From assembly GCA_018829245.1 (NCBI GenBank), contig JAHJUH010000016.1, forward strand, positions 1-14,440: a DNA stretch of 14,440 bases, in the 5' to 3' direction. The translations under genes and the position numbers were made by a program. Of this stretch, positions 6,318 to 12,406 are shown in pieces (position 1 is the stretch's first letter; each line of letters begins with the position of its first letter). Under the pieces are notes generated by a model. That model did no database searches, had not been told where the DNA came from, and saw nothing but the letters and a program-made list of their open reading frames with translations. This stretch comes from Patescibacteria group bacterium (GTDB lineage: Bacteria > Patescibacteriota > Minisyncoccia > Portnoybacterales > UBA2143).

Positions 6318-6384
6318 ATAGATTTAATAAATATGAAGAAGAAAAAAATTATCTTTATGGATAATTTAAGAAAAAATTGACAAA

Positions 6385-6440
6385 ATAAAAAAGAGGCATT
6401 CCCTCGGGACAAAACCCTTTGGTAGTCCTCTTATCGTGAT
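6385..6440 (-). ncRNA. Candidate small RNA gene of about 56 nt
   Basis: Read on the minus strand, a near-consensus promoter (6447-6475) is followed 6-7 nt later by a short structured sequence ending in a T-rich tract (TTTTTTATTTT). No start codon with an open frame of useful length lies between. Two folds compete. One is a long-range 6-bp stem AAGAGG/CCTCTT. The other is a 5' hairpin (GGAC/GTCC enclosing ACC/GGT) followed by a terminator stem GAGG/CCTC with a 5-nt loop and a T run. The gene lies antisense to nothing, between the hydrolase and FKBP genes. I do not recognise it as a known RNA family. Transcript ends are estimates. Confidence 0.55.
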
Positions 6441-6446
6441 ATTGTA

Positions 6447-6475
6447 AATATATCAAATCAGAAAGAGCTTGTCAA
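6447..6475 (-). promoter_or_regulatory. Minus-strand promoter of the candidate small RNA
   Basis: On the minus strand a consensus -35 TTGACA (6470-6475) is followed by a 17-nt spacer and -10 TATATT (6447-6452), preceded by TGA, which makes an extended -10 (TGnTATATT). The -35 shares five bases with the -35 of the opposite-strand promoter. Confidence 0.65.
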
Positions 6476-6497
6476 GCATTTCAATAGACACTATAAT
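6469..6497 (+). promoter_or_regulatory. Promoter of the FKBP gene
   Basis: A -35 TTGTCA (6469-6474), a 17-nt spacer and a perfect -10 TATAAT (6492-6497) precede the FKBP start by 23 nt, giving a leader of about 17 nt. The -35 is nested with that of the minus-strand promoter in the near-palindrome CTTGTCAAG, so polymerase can occupy only one of the two at a time. Confidence 0.7.
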
Positions 6498-6520
6498 TCT
6501 TTAATGATAGAATAAAATAT

Positions 6521-7024
6521 ATGAAAAATATTATATCAACAATTATTATTTTAGTGGTTATTATAGCTGGCTTTTATTTTCTCTCCCAGCTAACTGGAGA
6601 AGATGAAATTGAAGGAGTAAGTTTTGAAACAAATGGAGCTCAAAATCAAGAAACAGAAGCTACAATAGATAGCTCTCAACAAAAATTTAAAGAAATTACA
6701 GAATTAAGCGCTGAGATTATGAGACAGGGAGATGGCCAGGAAACTAAACCTGGCGATAAAGTAACTGTTCACTATGTAGGGGTTTTAGAAGATGGAACTA
6801 AATTTGATTCTAGCTTAGACAGAGGACAGCCTTTTACTTTTGATTTAGGAGCTGGCCAAGTAATCAGAGGATGGGATTTAGGAGTAGCTGGAATGAAAAT
6901 AGGGGAAGTAAGGAGAATATATATTCCATCAGAATTTGGTTATGGAGAAACTGGCACTCCTGGCGGTCCTATTCCACCTAATGCCAATCTTATCTTTGAA
7001 GTAGAGTTATTAGGAGTAGAATAG
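6521..7024 (+). CDS. Membrane-anchored FKBP-type peptidyl-prolyl isomerase
   Basis: FKBPs speed cis-trans isomerisation of X-proline bonds and often act as folding helpers. The protein has 167 residues. A hydrophobic N-terminal segment (residues 3-23, IISTIIILVVIIAGFYFLSQ) should anchor it in the membrane or serve as an uncleaved signal, with the rest outside. A polar linker to about residue 57 follows, then a complete FKBP domain with VTVHYVGVLEDGTKFDSS, the active-site region VIRGWDLGVAGMKIGEVRR and the end GGPIPPNANLIFEVELLGVE. The tryptophan of the binding pocket is present. It has its own promoter at 6469-6497 and no Shine-Dalgarno. It appears to be a single-gene unit. Confidence 0.93.
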   Translation: MKNIISTIIILVVIIAGFYFLSQLTGEDEIEGVSFETNGAQNQETEATIDSSQQKFKEITELSAEIMRQGDGQETKPGDKVTVHYVGVLEDGTKFDSSLDRGQPFTFDLGAGQVIRGWDLGVAGMKIGEVRRIYIPSEFGYGETGTPGGPIPPNANLIFEVELLGVE

Positions 7025-7054
7025 CAGTTTTAAAGATTTATTTTAGTTAATATT

Positions 7055-7084
7055 AAAGCCAAGTATTCCAAGCTCGACTTTTTT
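7055..7084 (+). terminator. Possible weak terminator after the FKBP gene
   Basis: AAAGCCAAG (7055-7063) can pair with CTCGACTTT (7073-7081) with two mismatches, and the run of T continues to 7084. The stem is poor, so this is tentative. Confidence 0.3.
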
Positions 7085-7158
7085 ATTAAAATAGAGGAGT
7101 ATTATCGATAGTATTTTAACAGAAGAAATAAGAATATAAATCTATAATTATAATTGAA

Positions 7159-7166
7159 AAGGAGAT
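7159..7166 (+). promoter_or_regulatory. Strong Shine-Dalgarno of the PurD-like gene
   Basis: AAGGAGAT ends 5 nt before ATG 7172 and is nearly complementary to the 16S rRNA tail. It is the only strong ribosome binding site in the window, and it fixes the start of the gene. Confidence 0.8.
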
Positions 7167-7171
7167 GAATT

Positions 7172-8683
7172 ATGACTTACAGAATTGGATTTGCAGGAAC
7201 TGATGGTAGATCACTTCTTAGTGCGTTAGTGGTTTCTACGGCTATTAGTGAAACTGATGAAAATGATTATCAAGGGGTAGTTATCCGGGGTATGCCAGCC
7301 ATGCCACCGTTTGCAAGATTAATGAATTGGCCGGTGGAATTTGTTTCCACTATAGACAATACTAAAGCCGCATATACTGTCGCCATTATCGACGCTGTTA
7401 ATAGAGGATTAATTGACTGTGCTGTTCCGATGCCGGAAGACCTGTTACTCGAAGGATTAGTTGATGATCTGACAGCAGTTCATTTTGGCAATCATATCAT
7501 CGGTTTAACTAAAGAAGCCGCAATGATGACGGAAGGCGATAAGATCGCCTGTAAATTCCTTTGCGAGGAATATCAAATCCCTGTGGCTGACGAATGGCAT
7601 TCGGTTGATGCTAATAATTGCAAAGAGGTTTTGGATATATCCCTATCATTGATCGATAAATACGGCGGCGCAGTGTTTAAGTTTCCTTATAGTGCCGGAG
7701 GCAAAGGATCTCGCATCATTCTAAACGCCTGGGAGATCAGAGAGGTCTATGATACTTTTATAAAAGATTATGCCAAAAGCTATAAAAAGCTTTCTGGTAA
7801 TAGCTCTCAATGGCCGCTTTTGATCGAATCAAGAATGTCAGGAGTTGAAATTTCCTTTAATGTTTTGATCGACAAAAACGGAAATTTTCAAATCCTACCA
7901 ACTTCCATGGATTATCCCGAACGTTTTTCTGGTCCTGCCAGCAAGGACAATCCCATTACCGGCGGCATGGGCGCTATTTCACCTCATCCCTTGGAAAGTC
8001 CTGAACTGTTTGAAATGGTGGCCATAGATATCGTTCAACCGTTCATTAGGGCTATGAAAAAAAGAGATGTATTGCGGCCTTGTTTGATTTATCCGGGTTG
8101 TTTCTTATCCTTTGATGGAGACATGAAACCGACCAGAATCAGGGTCTGTGAAATTAATATTCGTCCTCCTGAACCGGAATGGCAACCGATTATCCGCAGA
8201 GTCAGGAATCTGGGAGCGTTATTTCAAGCTACTATTGAAGGTAATTTGAATGAGGTGGTTCCGGAAATACGGTCGGAACAGATCTCCATTTGTACTGCCC
8301 TGGTTACCGGACCTGGCGGCCCTCAGGGCCAGAAAGGATACCCTTGGTCTTGTACTAAAGGGGAAATAGTCAAGATTGATTTTGATTATCTGAAGAAAAA
8401 AAATATTCAGGTAATTCCTTCTGCTATGGATTATTCAATAGAAGATAATGTTTTCAAATCAGATGGCACCCGGGTGCTCTACTGCAATGTTAATGCAACC
8501 GTGAAAGAGGGGCAAAGCAGAGCTGAGGTGGCTGAAAAACTTCGTAAGAAAGTATTAACTGCTTTTAATGCCGATAAAATCAGAGTAGTCCCGCGTGAAA
8601 ACCATAAAGGCAACCGATTGGTTTTACGAGAAGATATTGGCCAGCATTATAAGCTGGCTGAAGGTCTTCGGTTTAAGTTCTAA
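7172..8683 (+). CDS. purD: PurD-like ATP-grasp ligase (phosphoribosylamine-glycine ligase family)
   Basis: PurD joins glycine to phosphoribosylamine with ATP, the second step of purine synthesis. The 503-residue protein follows the family along its length: IDCAVPMPEDLLLEGLVDDL (81-100), DK-CKFL-EYQIPVAD (123-140), the ATP-grasp loop FPYSAGGKGSR (171-181), IESRMSGVEISFNVLID (218-234), GGMGAISP (264-271), the metal and phosphate site EINIRPPEPEWQ (327-338) and GYPWSCTKGEIV near the C-terminus. Two signature sites are altered. The N-terminal GGREHA motif is replaced by GTDGRSLLSA, and the usual N-RFGDPE-Q reads NIRPPEPEWQ. It is also longer than the roughly 425 residues usual for PurD. Substrate choice may therefore differ, and it could be a PurD paralogue using another amine or acid. 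It has a strong Shine-Dalgarno, its own terminator and much higher GC than its neighbours, suggesting transfer. No other purine gene is nearby. Confidence 0.75.
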   Translation: MTYRIGFAGTDGRSLLSALVVSTAISETDENDYQGVVIRGMPAMPPFARLMNWPVEFVSTIDNTKAAYTVAIIDAVNRGLIDCAVPMPEDLLLEGLVDDLTAVHFGNHIIGLTKEAAMMTEGDKIACKFLCEEYQIPVADEWHSVDANNCKEVLDISLSLIDKYGGAVFKFPYSAGGKGSRIILNAWEIREVYDTFIKDYAKSYKKLSGNSSQWPLLIESRMSGVEISFNVLIDKNGNFQILPTSMDYPERFSGPASKDNPITGGMGAISPHPLESPELFEMVAIDIVQPFIRAMKKRDVLRPCLIYPGCFLSFDGDMKPTRIRVCEINIRPPEPEWQPIIRRVRNLGALFQATIEGNLNEVVPEIRSEQISICTALVTGPGGPQGQKGYPWSCTKGEIVKIDFDYLKKKNIQVIPSAMDYSIEDNVFKSDGTRVLYCNVNATVKEGQSRAEVAEKLRKKVLTAFNADKIRVVPRENHKGNRLVLREDIGQHYKLAEGLRFKF

Positions 8684-8707
8684 TCGTGTTTTAATGTTTT
8701 GAATTAC

Positions 8708-8742
8708 AAAGGCAGGGTCTAATAGATCCTGCCTTTTATTTT
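8708..8742 (+). terminator. Rho-independent terminator after the PurD-like gene
   Basis: AAGGCAGG pairs with CCTGCCTT, extended inward by a G-T pair and TCT/AGA around the loop AAT, and is followed by TTATTTT. It is a strong intrinsic terminator that closes the cassette. Confidence 0.88.
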
Positions 8743-8769
8743 AAATATATTTTTTCTTTCTTATTTTTC

Positions 8770-8778
8770 TGATATAAT
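8770..8778 (+). promoter_or_regulatory. Extended -10 promoter of the GT-C-like membrane protein
   Basis: TGATATAAT matches the extended -10 pattern TGnTATAAT. No good -35 is seen (a T run at 8750-8755). The -10 ends 8 nt before ATG 8787, so the transcript should begin within a few bases of the start codon. Confidence 0.55.
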
Positions 8779-8786
8779 AAAATATA

Positions 8787-10331
8787 ATGAAAAAGAAGAA
8801 TAAATTTCAAGTAATTATTTTAATTCTCTTATTAGCTTGGTATGGCTTTTTTTTATTACACAAAGTTAATTTAACTACAGCTGATTTAGGACGGCATATT
8901 AAAAACGGAGAAATGGTCTTAAATGGCGATTTTGGGATTTTAGGATCTAATTTCTATTCATATACAGAGCCAGATTTTCCAGTGGTTAATCATCATTGGG
9001 GAAGCGGAGTAATATTTTATCTCATTTGGAAGCTTTTTGGATTTAATGGCCTTTCTTTGTTTTATCTTTTGATAAGTTTAATCATTTTTTATCTGTTCTT
9101 TCAATTAGCTAAAAAAGAATCTAATTTTAGTATTGCTTTTCTTGTTTCCTTATTAGTTATTCCTTTAATTGCTCAAAGAACTGAAATCAGGCCAGAGATA
9201 TTCAGTTATTTTTTTATGGCTTTGTTTGTTTGGATTCTTTGGCATTGGCAAAAAGGGAAAATGGATAAAAAATGGCTTTTTGCTTTGCCTATTTTAGAGA
9301 TTGTTTGGGTAAATACCCACATCTATTTTGTTTTTGGCTTTGGTTTGGTGGGTTTGTTTTGGTTGAAAAGAACTTTAAAAATATATTTTACTAAGAAGAA
9401 AATAAATAGGATGCCTTTTAAAATATTAGGTTTAACAATTCTAGCAACTTTAATTAATCCTTTTACCTGGAAAGGATTAATTTATCCTTTTAATATTTTT
9501 AGGAATTATGGTTATAGGATTGTAGAAAATCAATCAGTTTGGTTTTTAGAAAGATTAGGCATTATTAATAATCCTAATTTAGTTCTTTTTAAAATTGTTT
9601 TCATAATTCTTGTTTTAAGCTTTGTTTTAGTTTTAATAAGGAATCGCAAGTCATTTTCATTCATCTATTTTTGTTTAGCAGTTCTTTTTAGCGCTATGGG
9701 TTGGTTTGCTATCCGTAATTTCACAATTTTTGGCTTTTTTGCCTTATTAATAATCTCTTTTAATATTAAAAAAGTATTAGGAATTAAAATTAAATCTCTT
9801 AATGCTAAATTAGCTTTTGTTTTTGTATGTTTAGCTGTTTTTCTAATCAGTTTTACAGTTTATTCTCAAAAACTTCCTTTGAATAAATATATGTTTGGCC
9901 TTGGTGTTATGCCAGAGAATAATAAATCAGTTGAATTTTTTAAAGAGAAAAATATCCAAGGACCTATTTTTAATAACTATGATATTGGAGGTTATTTAAT
10001 CTTTCATCTTTATCCTCAAGAAAAGGTTTTTACTGATAATCGTCCAGAAGCCTATTCAATTCCTTTTTTTGAAGATATATATATTCCTGCCCAGCAAAAT
10101 GATTCTATTTGGCAGGAACAAATGGAAAAGTATAATTTTAATAGTATTTTTTTTATGCATAGTGATTACACTCCCTGGGGACAGAGGTTTTTAATTGAAC
10201 GGGTTAAAGATCTTGACTGGGCACCAGTCTATTATGATTCTTTTGCCATCATTTTTCTTAAAAGAAATGATTTGAATCAATCAATTATTAAGGATTATGA
10301 AATTCCTCAATCATATTTTAGAACTTATTAA
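8787..10331 (+). CDS. Polytopic membrane protein resembling GT-C glycosyltransferases
   Basis: A 514-residue protein with one N-terminal membrane segment (residues 7-25), a first outer loop, roughly nine to eleven further hydrophobic segments and a soluble C-terminal domain from about residue 375. The first loop contains TTADLGRHIKNGE (Asp33), FYSYTEPDFPVVNHHWGS and then a membrane segment. This matches the pattern D-x-x-x-H...FS-T...P-x-x-x-H-W seen in a family of bacterial GT-C-like proteins. The end domain has GPIFNNYDIGGYLIFHLYPQ and KVFTDNRPEAYS, also typical of that family. GT-C enzymes move sugars from lipid carriers outside the membrane, but no substrate can be named and the activity is inference. 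It has its own promoter at 8770-8778 and a strong terminator upstream. Confidence 0.65.
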   Translation: MKKKNKFQVIILILLLAWYGFFLLHKVNLTTADLGRHIKNGEMVLNGDFGILGSNFYSYTEPDFPVVNHHWGSGVIFYLIWKLFGFNGLSLFYLLISLIIFYLFFQLAKKESNFSIAFLVSLLVIPLIAQRTEIRPEIFSYFFMALFVWILWHWQKGKMDKKWLFALPILEIVWVNTHIYFVFGFGLVGLFWLKRTLKIYFTKKKINRMPFKILGLTILATLINPFTWKGLIYPFNIFRNYGYRIVENQSVWFLERLGIINNPNLVLFKIVFIILVLSFVLVLIRNRKSFSFIYFCLAVLFSAMGWFAIRNFTIFGFFALLIISFNIKKVLGIKIKSLNAKLAFVFVCLAVFLISFTVYSQKLPLNKYMFGLGVMPENNKSVEFFKEKNIQGPIFNNYDIGGYLIFHLYPQEKVFTDNRPEAYSIPFFEDIYIPAQQNDSIWQEQMEKYNFNSIFFMHSDYTPWGQRFLIERVKDLDWAPVYYDSFAIIFLKRNDLNQSIIKDYEIPQSYFRTY

Positions 10332-10334
10332 TCT

Positions 10335-10363
10335 TTGACAAGAAATATATTTTTTGGTAATAT
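10335..10363 (+). promoter_or_regulatory. Promoter of nifS and the downstream cluster
   Basis: A consensus -35 TTGACA (10335-10340), a 17-nt spacer and -10 TAATAT (10358-10363) preceded by TGG form an extended -10. The expected start of transcription is about 7 nt after the -10, which is the nifS ATG at 10370 itself. The message should therefore be leaderless. Confidence 0.7.
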
Positions 10364-10369
10364 ATTCTA

Positions 10370-11557
10370 ATGAAGAATAAAGAAATCTATCTTGATAATT
10401 CAGCTACTACTTCGGTGGATCCGGCTGTTTTTAAAAAAATGCAGCCTTATTTTTATCAAGAATATGGCAATCCTTCATCAGTTCATAAATTAGGCGAAAA
10501 AGCTCGTCAAGCAATGGAAAAAGCTCGTGAGCAAGTAGCTAGTTTTTTAAATTGTTTTCCTGAAGAAATATATTTCACTGCTGGAGCAACTGAAAGTAAT
10601 AATTGGCTGATTTATGGATTGATTAATAAGATTACAGAAGAGAGTTCATTTAAGCCACATATAATTATTTCTGCTTTTGAACATAAATCAGTTATTGAAC
10701 CAGCCAAATATTTAGAAAAGAATAATTTGGCTGAATTAACTCTTTTGCCAGTCAGTAAGGATGGATTAGTTGAATTAGATATTTTAAAAAAAGCGATTAA
10801 GAAAAATACCAGGCTGATTTCAATAATGTATGCTAATAATGAAGTGGGTACGGTTCAACCGATTAAAGAAATAGGGAAGTTAATTAAAGAAATTAATCAG
10901 TCAAGAAAACAAAAAATTGTTTTTCATACAGATGCAGTTCAAGCAATTAATTATCTTGATTGTAATGTTAATTCTTTAGGAATAGATGCTTTATCTCTTT
11001 CTGGCCATAAGATTTATGGACCTAAAGGAATAGGTATTTTGTATCTTAGAAAAGAAATACCGATTATTTCTTTGATTCGGGGCGGCGGGCAAGAAAGAAA
11101 TATGCGTTCAGGCACAGAGAATTTAGCTGGAATAGTTGGTTTGGGCGAAGCAATGAAAAAAGTTAAATCATTGGGTTCTATTTATAATCAAAACATTAAA
11201 AAATTAAGAAATAAATTAATTACCGGTATTTTAAAAGATATTTCTAATTCACAGATCAATGGTTCTATGGAAAATCGTTTGCCTAATAATGCTCATATTA
11301 GTTTTAGAGGAGCTGAAGGAGAAAGTATTGTTATGGCTTTATCACAAAAAAATATTTTTGTTTCTACAGCTTCAGCTTGCGCTAGTCATTCATTAGAACC
11401 TTCCTATGTTTTAATATCTATTGGATTATCTCCAGAACAAGCTCATGGTAGTGTTAGATTTTCTTTAGGCAGATGGACAACCAATCAAGATATAGAATAT
11501 GTTTTAAAGATTTTACCAGATATTATTAAAAGATTAAGGAAAATATCCGGGAGATAA
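10370..11557 (+). CDS. nifS: Cysteine desulfurase (NifS/IscS family)
   Basis: This PLP enzyme takes sulfur from cysteine and hands it, as a persulfide, to scaffold and tRNA-thiolation partners. The sequence has 395 residues and all expected parts: the opening YLDNSATT, HTDAVQ (PLP contact Asp188), the PLP-binding lysine in SGHKIYGPKG (Lys214), GGGQERNMRSGTEN, and the mobile loop with catalytic Cys337 in STASACASHS. His105 in EHKSVIEP stacks on PLP. The scaffold iscU lies downstream in the same direction, so the two should work together on Fe-S clusters, although an inverted-repeat element separates them. The promoter at 10335-10363 gives a leaderless start. Confidence 0.95.
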   Translation: MKNKEIYLDNSATTSVDPAVFKKMQPYFYQEYGNPSSVHKLGEKARQAMEKAREQVASFLNCFPEEIYFTAGATESNNWLIYGLINKITEESSFKPHIIISAFEHKSVIEPAKYLEKNNLAELTLLPVSKDGLVELDILKKAIKKNTRLISIMYANNEVGTVQPIKEIGKLIKEINQSRKQKIVFHTDAVQAINYLDCNVNSLGIDALSLSGHKIYGPKGIGILYLRKEIPIISLIRGGGQERNMRSGTENLAGIVGLGEAMKKVKSLGSIYNQNIKKLRNKLITGILKDISNSQINGSMENRLPNNAHISFRGAEGESIVMALSQKNIFVSTASACASHSLEPSYVLISIGLSPEQAHGSVRFSLGRWTTNQDIEYVLKILPDIIKRLRKISGR

Positions 11558-11561
11558 AATT

Positions 11562-11697
11562 ATGCCCCGTAGAGAAATTTTGACTCATTCGCCAAAGGCG
11601 AATAAATACGGGCGTAATATATATAATTATAGAATAAACTAAAATACAAAGAATTTTGATATTTTAAATTAAATGTCAAAATTCTTCTACGGGGTAT
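11562..11697. repeat. Inverted-repeat element, copy 2 (between nifS and iscU)
   Basis: A 136-bp relative of the element at 1740-1889. Left arm 11562-11585 and right arm 11674-11697 are 24-nt imperfect inverted repeats (20 of 24 positions match), again with outer core CCCCGTAG/CTACGGGG and TATG at both ends. Inside are a hairpin ATTCGCC-AAA-GGCGAAT (11587-11603), a third partial core TACGGG (11607-11612) able to pair with CCCGTA at 11566-11571, an AT-rich stretch with TATATATAAT (11618-11627), and a 9-bp inverted repeat GAATTTTGA (11651-11659) with TCAAAATTC (11676-11684). It begins 4 nt after the nifS stop and ends inside the iscU start codon, just as copy 1 does. Inner sequences differ between copies while the pairing is kept. 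Confidence 0.8.
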
Positions 11698-12058
11698 GTA
11701 TAGTAAAAAAGTTATTGATCATTTTCAAAATCCTAAAAATATGGGCAAGATGAAAAACCCAGATGTTATGGCCGAGGTGGGTAATCCGCAGTGCGGAGAT
11801 ATCATGAAGTTTTATCTTAAAATTAAAGATAATGTAATAAAAGACATCTCTTTTGAAACAATGGGTTGTGTAGCAGCCATCTCTACTTCTTCAATGATTA
11901 CTGAAATGGCTAAGGGCAAAACACTTGATCAAGCCATGAAGATTTCATATAATGATATAGCTAAAGAGTTAGGAAATTTACCACCAGTTAAAATACATTG
12001 CGCTAACTTAGCAGTAGAAGTTTTACAAAAAGCAATTAATGATTATAGGGGGAAATAA
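11696..12058 (+). CDS. iscU: Fe-S cluster assembly scaffold (IscU/NifU-like)
   Basis: This scaffold builds Fe-S clusters from sulfur supplied by the cysteine desulfurase encoded upstream. It has 120 residues and the three cluster-ligand cysteines in their usual settings: Cys33 with Asp35 in NPQCGD, Cys58 in FETMGCVAAI, and Cys102 in PVKIHCANLA. The IscU LPPVK motif that HscA binds is present in part as NLPPVKIHC. The ATG is formed by the last bases of the inverted-repeat element, and no Shine-Dalgarno lies in front except GGGG, one base from the ATG. The stop is 5 nt before rpmF. Confidence 0.93.
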   Translation: MYSKKVIDHFQNPKNMGKMKNPDVMAEVGNPQCGDIMKFYLKIKDNVIKDISFETMGCVAAISTSSMITEMAKGKTLDQAMKISYNDIAKELGNLPPVKIHCANLAVEVLQKAINDYRGK

Positions 12059-12063
12059 GAATC

Positions 12064-12366
12064 ATGCCCGTACCAAAACAAAGACATACTAAATCAAGAA
12101 GAAATAAAAGACGTTCGCATCACGCTTTGAAAAAGAAAGCGCTTTTTACTTGTCCAAAATGTAAGGAACTTGTTTTGCCTCATTGTCTTTGTGAAAGTTG
12201 TGGAACCTATAAAGGCAAAGAAATGATTGATGTTTTATCTAAATTAGATAAAAAAGAGCGAAAGAAAAAAGAAAAAGAAATGGCTGCTCAAGAAAAGCTT
12301 GCTTCGCCCGGCGGGGAACAAAGCAAAGAAAAAGAATTAAGCATGCAAGATTTATCTAAAAAGTAA
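12064..12366 (+). CDS. rpmF: 50S ribosomal protein bL32 with C-terminal extension
   Basis: A structural protein of the large ribosomal subunit. The start MPVPKQRHTKSRRNKRRSHH is typical, followed by a zinc ribbon with Cys30, Cys33, Cys43 and Cys46 (CPKC...CESC). The core ends near residue 58. The remaining 40 or so residues are a lysine- and glutamate-rich tail (KKERKKKEKEM), so the protein is 100 residues against about 57-60 in most bacteria. The tail looks helical and disordered by composition. There is no Shine-Dalgarno. It lies 5 nt after iscU and before nusB. Confidence 0.93.
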   Translation: MPVPKQRHTKSRRNKRRSHHALKKKALFTCPKCKELVLPHCLCESCGTYKGKEMIDVLSKLDKKERKKKEKEMAAQEKLASPGGEQSKEKELSMQDLSKK

Positions 12367-12380
12367 CTAAAAGGTTCGAC

Positions 12381-12404
12381 CTTAAGAACTTAAGAACTTA
12401 AGAA
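12381..12404. repeat. Three tandem copies of CTTAAGAA before nusB
   Basis: The 8-mer CTTAAGAA is repeated exactly three times, ending 2 nt before the nusB ATG. Each copy contains the palindrome CTTAAG. It fills most of the 40-nt gap between rpmF and nusB. Confidence 0.85.
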
Positions 12405-12406
12405 TT

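Noticed and set aside
6334..6381. A 15-codon ORF (MKKKKIIFMDNLRKN) after the hydrolase gene
   Set aside because: Very short and lysine-rich as AT-rich spacer often is, with no ribosome binding site or known match.
6378..6383. TTGACA on the + strand as a -35 box
   Set aside because: No -10-like hexamer lies 16-18 nt downstream. The bases lie just beyond the small RNA terminator on the other strand.
7143..7148. TATAAT-like hexamer as promoter of the PurD-like gene
   Set aside because: No -35 at a usual distance (the nearest TTAACA would leave 21 nt). AT-rich spacers give such hexamers by chance.
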